Source: a bacterium (GTDB lineage: Bacteria > Joyebacterota > Joyebacteria > Joyebacterales > Joyebacteraceae). Taken from it: a DNA stretch of 48,078 bases. Location of the stretch: positions 1-48,078 of the forward strand of contig JALGWI010000026.1 of the NCBI GenBank assembly GCA_025774245.1, read 5' to 3'. Positions 36,525 through 44,800 of this stretch are shown in pieces. How positions within the stretch are numbered: position 1 is the first letter of the stretch; each line of letters begins with the position of its first letter. Under the pieces are notes generated by a model. That model had not been told where the DNA came from, did not search any database, and saw only the letters and a list, made by a program, of their open reading frames with translations. The position numbers and the translations under genes are program-made.

Positions 36525-36594
36525 TCGGGCCGCTCGCGCGCCCGACGCATTCGTCGGGGCGCCGAGCCGGCCACGGAGGGCCCCCGACGGGGGG
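36524..36594 (+). promoter_or_regulatory. Possible alternative-hairpin leader of ileS
   Basis: Three perfect stems lie between the phosphorylase stop and the ileS start: GTCGGGC/GCCCGAC (36524-36546), CCCGACG/CGTCGGG (36541-36558) and CCCCC/GGGGG (36581-36593). The first two share CCCGAC and cannot both form. The third includes G-rich sequence next to the ileS ribosome-binding site. This resembles an attenuator, but high GC content makes chance pairing likely and no T-box motifs are seen. Confidence 0.3.
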
Positions 36595-36602
36595 ATGGAG
36601 AG

Positions 36603-39600
36603 ATGGCTTACAGAGAGTTTCCGAAGGAACAGACGCTGCCGGCGCTCGAGCACGAGATCCTCGAGCAATGGGAGAGCGACCGCACGTTCGAGCGGAGCGT
36701 CGAGGCACGCGCCGATCGGCAGCGCTTCGTCTTCTACGAGGGGCCGCCGACCGCGAACGGCCACCCCGGCGCTCACCACGTCCTCGCCAGGACCGTGAAG
36801 GACATCGTCTGCCGGTACAAGACGATGCAGGGGTTCCTGGTGGAGCGGAAGGCCGGCTGGGACACGCACGGCCTCCCCGTCGAGATCGGCGTCGAGAAGC
36901 AGCTCAACCTCGAGAGCAAGGAGGACATCGAGAAGTACGGTGTCGCCAGGTTCGCCGAGAGCTGCCTGTCGAGCGTCTTCACCTACAAGGACGAGTGGGA
37001 ACGCCTGACGAGGCGGATGGCGTACTGGATCGACCTCTCTGATCCGTACGTCACGTGCACGAACGACTACGTCGAGTCGGTCTGGCACATCCTCAAGGTC
37101 ATGTGGGACAGGGGGATCGTCTACAAGGGGCACAAGATCCTGCCGTACTGCCCCCGCTGCGGCACCCCGCTGTCGAGCCACGAGGTCGCGCAGGGCTACG
37201 CCGACGCGGAGGACCCGTCGGTCTTCGTCCGCATGCGGCTCAAGGATACGCCCGACACGTCGTTCCTCGTCTGGACGACGACCCCGTGGACTCTCATCTC
37301 GAACGTCGCGCTCGCCGTGGCGCCGACCGAGACCTACGTCACGATCAAGCTCGGCGACGAGAAACTCATCCTCGCGGAGGCGCTCCTCCCCGTGATCAAG
37401 GACGAGTACGAGGTGGTCGGGACGTCGATGGGCCTCGACCTCATGGGGAAGGAGTACGAGCCGCTCTACTCGTTCGTTCCGATCGACCGGCGCGGCCACT
37501 ACGTCATCAGCGGCGACTTCGTCACGCTCGAGGACGGGACCGGCATCGTCCACATCGCGCCGGCGTTCGGCGAGGACGACTACCGGGTCGGCCGCGAGCA
37601 CGACCTCCCGTTCGTGCAGCCGGTCGACGAGGCCGGAAAGCTCACGCCGGAGGTCACGCCGTGGGCCGGAATGTTCATCAAGGACGCCGACCCCCTCATC
37701 CTCGAGGATCTGAAGTCCCGCGGCCTCCTCTACGATAGCGGGACGATCGTCCACACGTACCCCTTCTGCTGGCGGTGCAACTCGCCGCTGGTGTACTACG
37801 CGCGGGACTCCTGGTACGTCCGCACGACGCAGTTCAAGGACGACATGATCAGGATCAACCGCGAGATCGACTGGCACCCGAAGGAGATCGGCCTGAACCG
37901 CCTGGGCGACTGGCTCGAGAACAACGTCGATTGGGCCATCTCGCGCGACCGCTACTGGGGCACGCCCCTGAACATCTGGATCTGCGACGCGTGCGGCGAG
38001 ATGGAGTCGATCGGCGGCATCGACGAGCTCAAGAGCCGCGCGATCGACGGGATCGACGGCGAGATCGATCTGCACAAGCCCGTGGTCGACGGCATCCACC
38101 TCTCGTGCGGGAAGTGCGAAGGCACGATGACCCGCACGCCCGAGGTCGTCGACTGCTGGTTCGACACGGGAAGCATGCCGTACGCGCAGTGGCACTGGCC
38201 CTTCGAGAACGTCGAGACGTTCGAGGCGCACTTCCCGGCCGACTTCATCGCCGAGGGCGTCGACCAGACGCGCGGGTGGTTCTACTCGCTCCTGGCGATC
38301 TCGACGATCGTGTCCGGGGAGTCCTCGTTCAAGCGCTGCGTCGTGAACGACATGGTTCTCGACTTCGAGGGCAAGAAGATGTCGAAGTCGGTCGGGAACA
38401 TCGCGGACTCGTTCGCGATCATGGAGCGCGAGGGCGCGGACGCTCTGAGGTGGTACTTCATATCGACGAGCCCACCGTGGCTCCCGACCAAGTTCGACGA
38501 GAACGGCGTGAAGGAGGTGGCGGGGAAGTTCCTCGACACGCTCAGGAACACCTACAGCTTCTTCTCGCTCTACGCGAACATCGACGGCTACGATCCGGGG
38601 GAGCACCACGTTCCGCTGGAGGCGCGTCCGACGGTCGACCGGTGGGTCGTCTCGCGGGCGGCGTCGACCGTCGCGGCCGTGAACCGCAGCATGGACGCCT
38701 ACGACATCACCAAGGCCCTGAGGCGGCTGCAGGCGTTCGTGATCGAGGACCTCTCCAACTGGTACGTCAGACTCTCTCGCTCGCGCTTCTGGAAGGGCGA
38801 GATGGACGACGACAAGAAGGCGGCGTACTCGACGCTGCACGAGGTCCTCACCTCGACCGTCAAGGCCATCGCCCCGGCGGCCCCCTTCCTGTCGGAAGCC
38901 ATCTACGGGCGGCTCCGCGAGGGCGGGAAGCTCGACGGGCCCGACAGCGTGCACCTCTGCGAGTTCCCGGAGGCGCCCGCGGGAGCGATCGACGAGGGCC
39001 TCGAGAACGCGATGGAGACAGCCAGGACCGTCGTCGCCCTCGGGCGCGCGGCGAGGAACACGGCCGGCATCAAGGTCCGGCAGCCGCTGTCGACGCTCTT
39101 CGTCGCGGGCGTGTCGTCGGCGAAGCGGAAGGGCGTGGCGCAGCTCGAGGACCTCATCCTCGCGGAGCTCAACGTCAAGGCGATGGAGTGGGCCGACGCG
39201 ACCGAGCTCGCCGAGGCGAAGGCGATACCGGTCTTTCCGGCGCTCGGTCCGAAGCACGGGAAGGACGTCAACGTCGTTGCCGAGGCGATCAAGGGTCTGC
39301 CTGCGGACGAGGTCGCCGTGCTGGCCGCCGGGAAGCCGGTGACCGTCGCGGTGGGGGAGGACGGGGCCGTGGTGGAACCGTCGGACGTCGAGATCAAGAC
39401 GGTCGCGAAGCCCGGGCTCGCCGTGCAGTCGGACGGCGACGTCACGGCGGCGCTCGACACGAGCATCACGGAGGATCTCAGGGACGAGGGCTTCGCCCGG
39501 GAGATGATCAACAAGATTCAGTTCATGAGGAAGGAAGCCGGCTTCGACGTGGTCGACAGGATCCGCGTGTACTACGAGGCCGGACCGCGGCTCAAGGCCG

Positions 39601-39740
39601 CGGTGGATCGATTTGCCTCCAGGGTTGCAGGGGAGACACTGGCGGACAGCATCGAGGAGAGCAAGGAGGCAGGCGAGCTCCACAAGGAGTGGGACGTGAA
39701 CGGCGAGTGGGCGAGGATTGCTGTCGAGCGGATCAGATGA
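36603..39740 (+). CDS. ileS: Isoleucyl-tRNA synthetase, eukaryote-like type
   Basis: The 1045-residue class I synthetase has the HIGH-equivalent HPGAHH at residues 54-59 (PTANGHPGAHHVLART), editing-domain segments (WTTTPWTLISN, GTGIVHIAPAFGEDDY), and KMSKS at 592-596. The NGxPGxHHVLART form is typical of the second, eukaryote-like IleRS group, which tends to tolerate mupirocin (family knowledge). It charges tRNA-Ile. It starts at ATG 36603. Confidence 0.96.
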   Translation: MAYREFPKEQTLPALEHEILEQWESDRTFERSVEARADRQRFVFYEGPPTANGHPGAHHVLARTVKDIVCRYKTMQGFLVERKAGWDTHGLPVEIGVEKQLNLESKEDIEKYGVARFAESCLSSVFTYKDEWERLTRRMAYWIDLSDPYVTCTNDYVESVWHILKVMWDRGIVYKGHKILPYCPRCGTPLSSHEVAQGYADAEDPSVFVRMRLKDTPDTSFLVWTTTPWTLISNVALAVAPTETYVTIKLGDEKLILAEALLPVIKDEYEVVGTSMGLDLMGKEYEPLYSFVPIDRRGHYVISGDFVTLEDGTGIVHIAPAFGEDDYRVGREHDLPFVQPVDEAGKLTPEVTPWAGMFIKDADPLILEDLKSRGLLYDSGTIVHTYPFCWRCNSPLVYYARDSWYVRTTQFKDDMIRINREIDWHPKEIGLNRLGDWLENNVDWAISRDRYWGTPLNIWICDACGEMESIGGIDELKSRAIDGIDGEIDLHKPVVDGIHLSCGKCEGTMTRTPEVVDCWFDTGSMPYAQWHWPFENVETFEAHFPADFIAEGVDQTRGWFYSLLAISTIVSGESSFKRCVVNDMVLDFEGKKMSKSVGNIADSFAIMEREGADALRWYFISTSPPWLPTKFDENGVKEVAGKFLDTLRNTYSFFSLYANIDGYDPGEHHVPLEARPTVDRWVVSRAASTVAAVNRSMDAYDITKALRRLQAFVIEDLSNWYVRLSRSRFWKGEMDDDKKAAYSTLHEVLTSTVKAIAPAAPFLSEAIYGRLREGGKLDGPDSVHLCEFPEAPAGAIDEGLENAMETARTVVALGRAARNTAGIKVRQPLSTLFVAGVSSAKRKGVAQLEDLILAELNVKAMEWADATELAEAKAIPVFPALGPKHGKDVNVVAEAIKGLPADEVAVLAAGKPVTVAVGEDGAVVEPSDVEIKTVAKPGLAVQSDGDVTAALDTSITEDLRDEGFAREMINKIQFMRKEAGFDVVDRIRVYYEAGPRLKAAVDRFASRVAGETLADSIEESKEAGELHKEWDVNGEWARIAVERIR

Positions 39741-39784
39741 CGAGACCCGGCAGGATCCCGGAGCTCGCGAGGCGGAGGTGACAG

Positions 39785-40168
39785 GTGAACAAGCGGGACC
39801 TCAAGCACTTCGAAGAGAGGCTCATCGAGGAGCGCATGAAGCTGCTCAAGGAACTGGGCTACTTCGAGGACAAGATCTTCAACAACTCCCAGCGAGACGC
39901 GGCGGGTGACCTCTCGGCCTACTCGGTCCACATGGCCGATCAGGCGAGCGATGCCCAGGAGCGCGAGAAGGCCTACCACATGGCCTCCGCCGAGGGCAGG
40001 CTGCTCTACCACATCGACGAGGCGCTGGTGCGGGTCCGGGACGGGTCGTACGGGTGTTGCCAGGGGTGCGAGAAGACGATCAAGAAGCCGCGACTCGAGG
40101 TCGTGCCCCACGCGCGTCTCTGTATCGAATGCAAGAAGGCCGAGGAGAATGGATCGCTCGAGCGCTAG
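39785..40168 (+). CDS. DksA/TraR-type zinc-finger protein
   Basis: The 127-residue protein starts at GTG 39785, six bases after GGCGGAGG. An N-terminal coiled coil (FEERLIEERMKLLKELGYF) is followed by a zinc finger with CQGC and CIEC. Proteins of this family bind in the secondary channel of RNA polymerase. The gene sits between ileS and lspA, as in many genomes, and its end overlaps the lspA start by 20 bases. Confidence 0.9.
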   Translation: MNKRDLKHFEERLIEERMKLLKELGYFEDKIFNNSQRDAAGDLSAYSVHMADQASDAQEREKAYHMASAEGRLLYHIDEALVRVRDGSYGCCQGCEKTIKKPRLEVVPHARLCIECKKAEENGSLER

Positions 40169-40673
40169 TTCCGGGGGAGTTCCCAGGGGACAGCTCAGGA
40201 CATTCGCGACCGCCCTCGTTGTCGTAGCCCTCGATCAGATCCTCAAACGGGTCGTCGTGGCCACCATGCGGATGGGCGAGTCCCGCGACGTCCTGGGCTC
40301 GTTTTTCCGGCTCACCCGGACCGAGAACACCGGCGCGGCCTTCGGACTGCTGAGGGGCCGCAGCACCTGGTTCATCGTGATCTCCCTCGTGGCGTCGATC
40401 GCGATCGTCGTGTTCCGCCGCGAGATCGCGAAGATGCGGCGCTGGGAGCAGCTCGCCTTCGGCCTCATCCTCGGAGGTGCGGTCGGCAACCTCGTGGACC
40501 GCATCCGGCTCGGAGCCGTCGTCGACTTCATCGACCTCGGCTTCGCCCACGTGCGCTGGCCCTCCTTCAACGTCGCGGACAGCGCCATCTCGATCGGCGT
40601 CGTCCTGCTCGCCTTCAACCTGATCTTCCTGTCGCGCCCCACTGGTGAACCGCCCGAAGCTGCCGGGGAATGA
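40149..40673 (+). CDS. lspA: Lipoprotein signal peptidase (signal peptidase II)
   Basis: The 174-residue membrane protein has four hydrophobic segments and the family motifs ENTGAAFGLL, GGAVGNLVDRI and VVDFID, with the two catalytic Asp residues in the last two. It removes signal peptides from lipoproteins such as the one at 16171. ATG 40149 lies inside the end of the preceding gene; no better start is visible. Confidence 0.92.
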   Translation: MDRSSASSGGVPRGQLRTFATALVVVALDQILKRVVVATMRMGESRDVLGSFFRLTRTENTGAAFGLLRGRSTWFIVISLVASIAIVVFRREIAKMRRWEQLAFGLILGGAVGNLVDRIRLGAVVDFIDLGFAHVRWPSFNVADSAISIGVVLLAFNLIFLSRPTGEPPEAAGE

Positions 40674-40681
40674 GAGGCGTC

Positions 40682-42076
40682 ATGAAGACCGAGATCGTTC
40701 TCGTGGTTCCCGAGGACGGCCTGCCGGACAGGCTGGACCACTACCTCGGAGTCCACGCTCCCGACCTCTCGAGGACGCGGGCGAAGGAGATCATCCTGGG
40801 CGGACGGGTGACGCTGAACGGCAAGCACGTGAAACCGAGCGCGCAGGTCGCTCCGGGTGACGTGATCGAGGCCGACGTCCCCGAACTTGCGGCGCTCAAG
40901 GCCGAGCCGGAGTCGATCCCGCTCGACGTCGTCTACGAGGACGGCGACATCGTCGTCGTGAACAAGCCGGTCGGGATGGTCGTCCATCCAGCACCAGGGG
41001 CGACGACAGGGACCCTCGTGAATGCGCTCCTCGGCCGGGGCGGCACGCTCTCGCAGGTCGGGGGCGATCTCCGGCCGGGCATCGTCCACCGGCTCGACCG
41101 CGACACGACGGGCCTCATCGTGGTGGCCCGGACCGACCGGGCGCACCGCGAGCTCGCCGCGGCCTTCGAGGCACGGAGGGTCGGGAAGACCTACCTCGCC
41201 ATCGTGTGGGGGAGCCTTCCCGAGGCCAAGGGGACGATCGAGGAGCCGATCGGGAGGAGGCGCTCGGACAGGAAGCGCATGGCGGTGGTGGCGGACGGAC
41301 GGGCGGCCTCGTCGGCGTGGAAGGTGCGGGAGACGTTCCCGTTTGCGAGCCTCGTCGAGATCCGACCGAAGACCGGGAGGACGCACCAGATCCGCGTCCA
41401 CCTGGCGCACCTGCACCACCCCGTGATCGGCGACGGTGACTACGGAGGGATCAAGAGCTCGTTCGACGAGGTGGCTCCCCACTACCGTCGCGAGGCGAAG
41501 CGGCTGAACTCGGCCGCGGGGCGTCAGGCGCTCCACGCTCGCGAGCTCACCTTCGATCACCCGACGACGGGGGAGAAGATGCGTTTCGTCTCTCCGCTGC
41601 CCGAGGACTTCGCGGCGCTACTGTCGCTCGTGAGGTTTCCCAAGGGGGAGCGCGGCCGCGTCATCGGCATCGATCCCGGTGAGGCGCGTGTCGGGGTCGC
41701 CGTGAGCGACGAGGAGCGCTTCCTCGCGAGGCCGCTCCCGACGCTCGAGATCCAGGGCGACCGCGCGGTAGCGGCGGCCGTGGCGGCTCTCGTCGAGGAG
41801 CACGAGGTCGACACCGTCGCTGTCGGCTACCCGATCAGGATGGACGGGACGGTCGGTCCGCGCGCCGCCAGGGCACGGGAGCTCGCGGTCGCGATCGAGG
41901 ACGCCGCGAGCGCGAGAGTCGTGCTCCAGGACGAGCGGCTCTCGAGCGCGGAGGCCGAACGCGTCATGCGGGAGCGAGGGGAGCGGGCCAGGGGACGGAA
42001 GGGACGGGTCGATCAGCTCGCGGCCTCGGTGATCCTGCAGGGCTATCTCGACGCGGAGAGGAACGCACGGCGGTGA
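40682..42076 (+). CDS. Fusion of RluD-type pseudouridine synthase and YqgF/RuvX nuclease-fold protein
   Basis: One uninterrupted frame of 464 codons encodes two normally separate proteins. Residues 1-315 are a pseudouridine synthase: an S4 domain (about 12-65) and the catalytic motif HRLDRDTTG (Asp139). Residues 325-464 are a complete YqgF domain with Asp331 (GIDPG), Glu418 (QDERLSS) and Asp444 (GRVDQLAA), the acidic triad of the pre-16S rRNA nuclease. GTG 41630 at the junction could be a relic start for the second domain. I start at ATG 40682, which has GAGAGG upstream; ATG 40670 overlapping the lspA stop is an alternative. Both halves act on rRNA, so the fusion is functionally sensible. Confidence 0.9.
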   Translation: MKTEIVLVVPEDGLPDRLDHYLGVHAPDLSRTRAKEIILGGRVTLNGKHVKPSAQVAPGDVIEADVPELAALKAEPESIPLDVVYEDGDIVVVNKPVGMVVHPAPGATTGTLVNALLGRGGTLSQVGGDLRPGIVHRLDRDTTGLIVVARTDRAHRELAAAFEARRVGKTYLAIVWGSLPEAKGTIEEPIGRRRSDRKRMAVVADGRAASSAWKVRETFPFASLVEIRPKTGRTHQIRVHLAHLHHPVIGDGDYGGIKSSFDEVAPHYRREAKRLNSAAGRQALHARELTFDHPTTGEKMRFVSPLPEDFAALLSLVRFPKGERGRVIGIDPGEARVGVAVSDEERFLARPLPTLEIQGDRAVAAAVAALVEEHEVDTVAVGYPIRMDGTVGPRAARARELAVAIEDAASARVVLQDERLSSAEAERVMRERGERARGRKGRVDQLAASVILQGYLDAERNARR

Positions 42077-42127
42077 CGGGATCGCCGCCGACGTGATACG
42101 GCTGAGCGGTTGTTCGAGGGAGGACTC

Positions 42128-43234
42128 GTGATTCCGGAAGCCACAGTGGGGAGACGGCAGACAGGTCCTGGCGCGCGGCGGCCGAGGTTCAGGCGCGCGC
42201 TCTGGTTCGTCCGCGATCTCCTCATCGTCTCGGCGACGGCCTTCGTCCTCTTCGTCGTCCTGAGCCAGGCGCACTGGTTCCTCTCGACTCGCGAGATCGA
42301 CTCCCGGATCCTCGTCGAGGTCCCGGAAGGCGCCAGCCTGCGCGAGATCGCGTCGCTCCTCTCGGAGGCCGGGATCACCCGCGACCCGGACAAGTTCGTG
42401 CTCGCGGCACGTGGGCTCCGGTTCACCGGCAAGCTCCAGGCCGGCTCGTACGAGTTCGGTCCCGTGTTCTCCGAGCTCGAGGTCCTGATGGCGATCCGCT
42501 ACGGCGAGGTAGCGGGCCGCCACCTGACGATACCCGAGGGCTACAGGGCGTCCCAGATCGCCGTCCTCCTCGAGAGCGTGCTCGCCATCGACGCGACCGA
42601 GTTCATGGATCTCGTGCACGACCCGGAGATGATCACGTCGCTCGGGCTCACCGCGCCGTCGCTCGAGGGCTACCTGCACCCCGACACCTATCGCATGAGG
42701 CTCACCACGACCGCCAGGGAGGCGATCGAGATGATGGTCGCGCAGACCCGGCGCGTCTTCGACGAGCGCATGTCGGCGCGCGCCGAGACCCTCGAGATGA
42801 GCCTGCACGAGGTCGTGACGCTGGCCTCGATCATCGAGGCGGAAGCGATGTTCGACAGCGAGCGCCCGCGGATCTCCGCCGTCTACCACAACCGGCTCGA
42901 GAGCGGATGGCGGCTGGAGGCCGACCCGACCGTTCGGTACGCGACGGGGAACTACCGCCGCAAACTCTACTACACGGATCTGGATGAAGACTCCCCGTAC
43001 AACACGTACCGGAGGTCCGGACTTCCTCCGGGGCCGATCTGCAATCCGGGAAGAGCGTCGATCGAGGCGGCAGTCTTCCCGCTCCCCGGAAACGAGGACT
43101 TCTTCTTTGTGGCGAACGGCGACGGGACGCACACGTTCAGTCGCACGTTCCAGGAGCACGTCAAGGCACGCGAGCGCATCAGAAGCGAGCGCGAAGCCAA
43201 GGAGTTTTCGCTTGACTCTGGCGAAAACGGCTGA
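42128..43234 (+). CDS. mltG: Endolytic murein transglycosylase MltG
   Basis: The 368-residue protein has an N-terminal membrane anchor (about residues 25-46), a LysM-like region (VPEGASLREIASLL), and the YceG catalytic part: ASIIEAEA with the catalytic Glu, YHNRL, EADPTVRYATG, SPYNTYRRSGLPPGPI and NPGRASI. It cuts nascent peptidoglycan strands at the inner membrane. GTG 42128 follows GGGAGGA; a TTG at 42110 in the same frame overlaps that ribosome-binding site and is less likely. Confidence 0.93.
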   Translation: MIPEATVGRRQTGPGARRPRFRRALWFVRDLLIVSATAFVLFVVLSQAHWFLSTREIDSRILVEVPEGASLREIASLLSEAGITRDPDKFVLAARGLRFTGKLQAGSYEFGPVFSELEVLMAIRYGEVAGRHLTIPEGYRASQIAVLLESVLAIDATEFMDLVHDPEMITSLGLTAPSLEGYLHPDTYRMRLTTTAREAIEMMVAQTRRVFDERMSARAETLEMSLHEVVTLASIIEAEAMFDSERPRISAVYHNRLESGWRLEADPTVRYATGNYRRKLYYTDLDEDSPYNTYRRSGLPPGPICNPGRASIEAAVFPLPGNEDFFFVANGDGTHTFSRTFQEHVKARERIRSEREAKEFSLDSGENG

Positions 43235-43240
43235 TAGTGT
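43212..43240 (+). promoter_or_regulatory. Possible promoter upstream of small membrane protein and tRNA-Val
   Basis: TTGACT (43212-43217) and TAGTGT (43235-43240) have a 17-base spacer at the end of mltG. The -35 is strong and the -10 weak. It could drive the small membrane protein and tRNA-Val. Confidence 0.35.
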
Positions 43241-43303
43241 GCAGCGTCGGGCAGGAATCGGCAGCGTGAGCGCGGGGGCGGAGACGCCGCCGCGACGAGG
43301 GGC

Positions 43304-43525
43304 ATGGTAATGAGCCCAAAGAGTCTCATAGTGTTCGCCTGCGGCATCGTGCTCATCGCCGCGGGCTTCTACTCGCTCGCTGCCGGGTCGCTCACGCTGG
43401 CTCCGATCCTTCTGGTGGCCGGGTACTGCGTGGTCATTCCCATGGGGATCATGATGGGTGGCGGTGAGAGGGGACGGTCCGCGCCGGCTGCAGACGAGAC
43501 GCGGGCGAATAGCTCAGCTGGTTAG
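43304..43525 (+). CDS. Small membrane protein of unknown function
   Basis: The 73-residue product has two hydrophobic stretches (about residues 8-27 and 31-51) and a polar C-terminal tail. I do not recognise it. Its last eight codons run into tRNA-Val(UAC), which starts at 43503, so RNA processing of the tRNA would remove the end of the message. GAGGGG precedes the ATG; a second ATG lies at 43310. The gene may be real, but overlap with the tRNA lowers confidence. Confidence 0.5.
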   Translation: MVMSPKSLIVFACGIVLIAAGFYSLAAGSLTLAPILLVAGYCVVIPMGIMMGGGERGRSAPAADETRANSSAG

Positions 43526-43579
43526 AGCACCTGCCTTACAAGCAGGGGGTCACAGGTTCGAGTCCTGTTTCGCCCACCA
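43503..43579 (+). tRNA. tRNA-Val (anticodon UAC)
   Basis: A full cloverleaf can be drawn: acceptor stem GGGCGAA/TTCGCCC, D arm with AGCTCAGCTGGTTAGAGC, anticodon stem CCTGC/GCAGG with loop CTTACAA giving UAC, T arm with GGTTCGAGTCC, and an encoded 3' ACCA. Total 77 bases. Confidence 0.97.
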
Positions 43580-43753
43580 TTGAAATACGAAGACCGACCG
43601 GACAAGTAACTCCAGGTTTCCAGAGGAGAGAGAACGTAAATGTGGTTGGGCGTTAAGGAGGTGAGGAAGAGACCGACCATCTGCGAAGTCTGACCGGCTC
43701 GCAGTACCAGTGCGAATGATCTCAACCTCGTTGGATGAAGGAGGGGAACTACA

Positions 43754-44311
43754 ATGAGGTTCTTGCTGTCAGTAGTGCTCGTCGCGCTTCTCGCGACGAC
43801 GGCGTTTGCGGGAGAGAATCCCGACATCATGATCGGTCTCGATTCGACGACCGGCCCGCCGACCGAGGTGAACAGGGTCGACCCGGCCGTGAACGGCACC
43901 TTCGACGTCTACGTGGTCTTCAAGAACTTCGGCGCCGGCGGCGGTATGCTCGGCGCGGCGTTCATGTTCGACAGGGACTTCACCGGCTTCAAGCTGACCC
44001 AGACGAACCTGCTTCCGGGTCTCGACTTCGGCGACGTCGAGGTGGACGGCTGGGCCATCACGGCCGGCGCCGAGTGCCAGTACCCGGACGGCAACGGATA
44101 CCTCGTGGCTGCCACGTGCCAGTACATGTACCTCGGCACGCCGGGGACGATTACCGTCATCAACCACCCGGTCGATGACAACAGCGTGGCCGACTGCCCG
44201 AACGATCTCGACTTCTGGACGGTCTACAGCAACTTCGGCGTTGGCATGGATGCGCCCACTAGCCCCGTCGAGGCGTCGACGTGGGGCTCGATCAAGAGCC
44301 TCTACCGCTAG
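43754..44311 (+). CDS. Secreted protein of unknown family, paralogue 1 (185 residues)
   Basis: An N-terminal signal peptide (LLSVVLVALLATTAFA) is followed by a beta-rich domain shared with three neighbours: GGGMLGAAFMFDR, LTQTNLLPGLDFGDVE, DGWAITAG and YLGTPGTITV. It ends in STWGSIKSLYR. It has only three cysteines (AEC, ATC, ADC) against seven or eight in the others, and lacks the Cys-containing loop near the C-terminus, so it is the most divergent copy. Function unknown; the fold could resemble cohesin-type sandwiches, but I cannot show that. AAGGAGGGG precedes the ATG. The 174 bases between tRNA and gene contain a 17-codon mini-ORF at 43640. Confidence 0.8.
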   Translation: MRFLLSVVLVALLATTAFAGENPDIMIGLDSTTGPPTEVNRVDPAVNGTFDVYVVFKNFGAGGGMLGAAFMFDRDFTGFKLTQTNLLPGLDFGDVEVDGWAITAGAECQYPDGNGYLVAATCQYMYLGTPGTITVINHPVDDNSVADCPNDLDFWTVYSNFGVGMDAPTSPVEASTWGSIKSLYR

Positions 44312-44376
44312 CGCGTACGAGTCGGAGGCAGCACCATCTGCGACACTTGTCACGCGACGGAGACCCCTGATTTCCC

Positions 44377-44405
44377 TTGCGTGTCAGGACCGGATATCGT
44401 ATAAT
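44377..44405 (+). promoter_or_regulatory. Sigma-70-like promoter of a possible small RNA
   Basis: TTGCGT (44377-44382) and TATAAT (44400-44405) with a 17-base spacer. The sequence into the -35, GATTTCCCTTGCG, is repeated exactly at the promoter starting at 44595. A terminator lies only 22 bases beyond the -10. Confidence 0.6.
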
Positions 44406-44411
44406 ACGGAT

Positions 44412-44469
44412 GTGAGGTATCGAATTCGGGCTCGCCCCCCCACGATGCCATCGGGTGAGCCCGTTTTTT
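44412..44469 (+). ncRNA. Candidate small RNA, about 58 bases
   Basis: The segment between a consensus promoter (44377-44405) and an intrinsic terminator (44427-44469) would yield a short RNA with no open frame. The start is estimated as seven bases after TATAAT. It may be an independent small RNA or a terminated leader. Alternatively, the hairpin only ends paralogue 1 and the promoter match is chance. Confidence 0.4.
44427..44469 (+). terminator. Intrinsic terminator
   Basis: CGGGCTC (44427-44433) pairs with GAGCCCG (44457-44463), with further C/G pairing inside, followed by six T residues (44464-44469). Confidence 0.85.
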
Positions 44470-44594
44470 GGCCCCAGGGCGGGCGCAAAGCCCCACAGGA
44501 CTGGTTCTTGCATCGTTAGGCAAGCATGTCGGTGGGGAGGTGGCCCGGAGCCGGGGGCTCATGGAGGTTCCCGAGTAGACAGGCCGGATTTCCC

Positions 44595-44624
44595 TTGCGG
44601 AATACAGGGAACCTGTGTTATAAT
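44595..44624 (+). promoter_or_regulatory. Sigma-70-like promoter of dockerin-like protein gene
   Basis: TTGCGG (44595-44600) and TATAAT (44619-44624) with an 18-base spacer. Preceded by the same GATTTCCCTTGCG as the promoter 218 bases upstream. The predicted leader is about 170 bases long. Confidence 0.65.
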
Positions 44625-44800
44625 GCTGTGAAGGTGGACTAGGTCCGAGAACGGACACCACAACAGCGACCGGACATCTAACCGGAAAGGAGGTCCGACG
44701 CAGCGAGTATGTTCCTGCCGGGTCTTCGGTACGATACACGAAGCCCGCAGGCGTCAGCGCGATCCCAGAGCGTCTGAGTTGTCTGTAAGGAGGTAGGAAA

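Larger units (their letters stand above)
44312..44800 (+). other. Regulatory intergenic region with two related promoters
   Basis: This 489-base gap lies between paralogue 1 and the dockerin-like protein. It holds the promoter, small-RNA candidate and terminator at 44377-44469, and the second promoter at 44595-44624. About 175 bases of leader follow the second promoter before the next start, with a GGAAAGGAGG at about 44682-44691 that precedes no long frame. I see no other gene. Confidence 0.6.

Noticed and set aside
36524-36602. T-box riboswitch ahead of ileS
   Set aside because: No T-box consensus bulge or specifier loop is visible and the leader is only 78 bases long.
35679-39683. Minus-strand open frame of 1334 codons
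   Set aside because: It is the shadow of the phosphorylase and ileS, with repetitive Arg/Asp/Val/Leu composition and no motifs.
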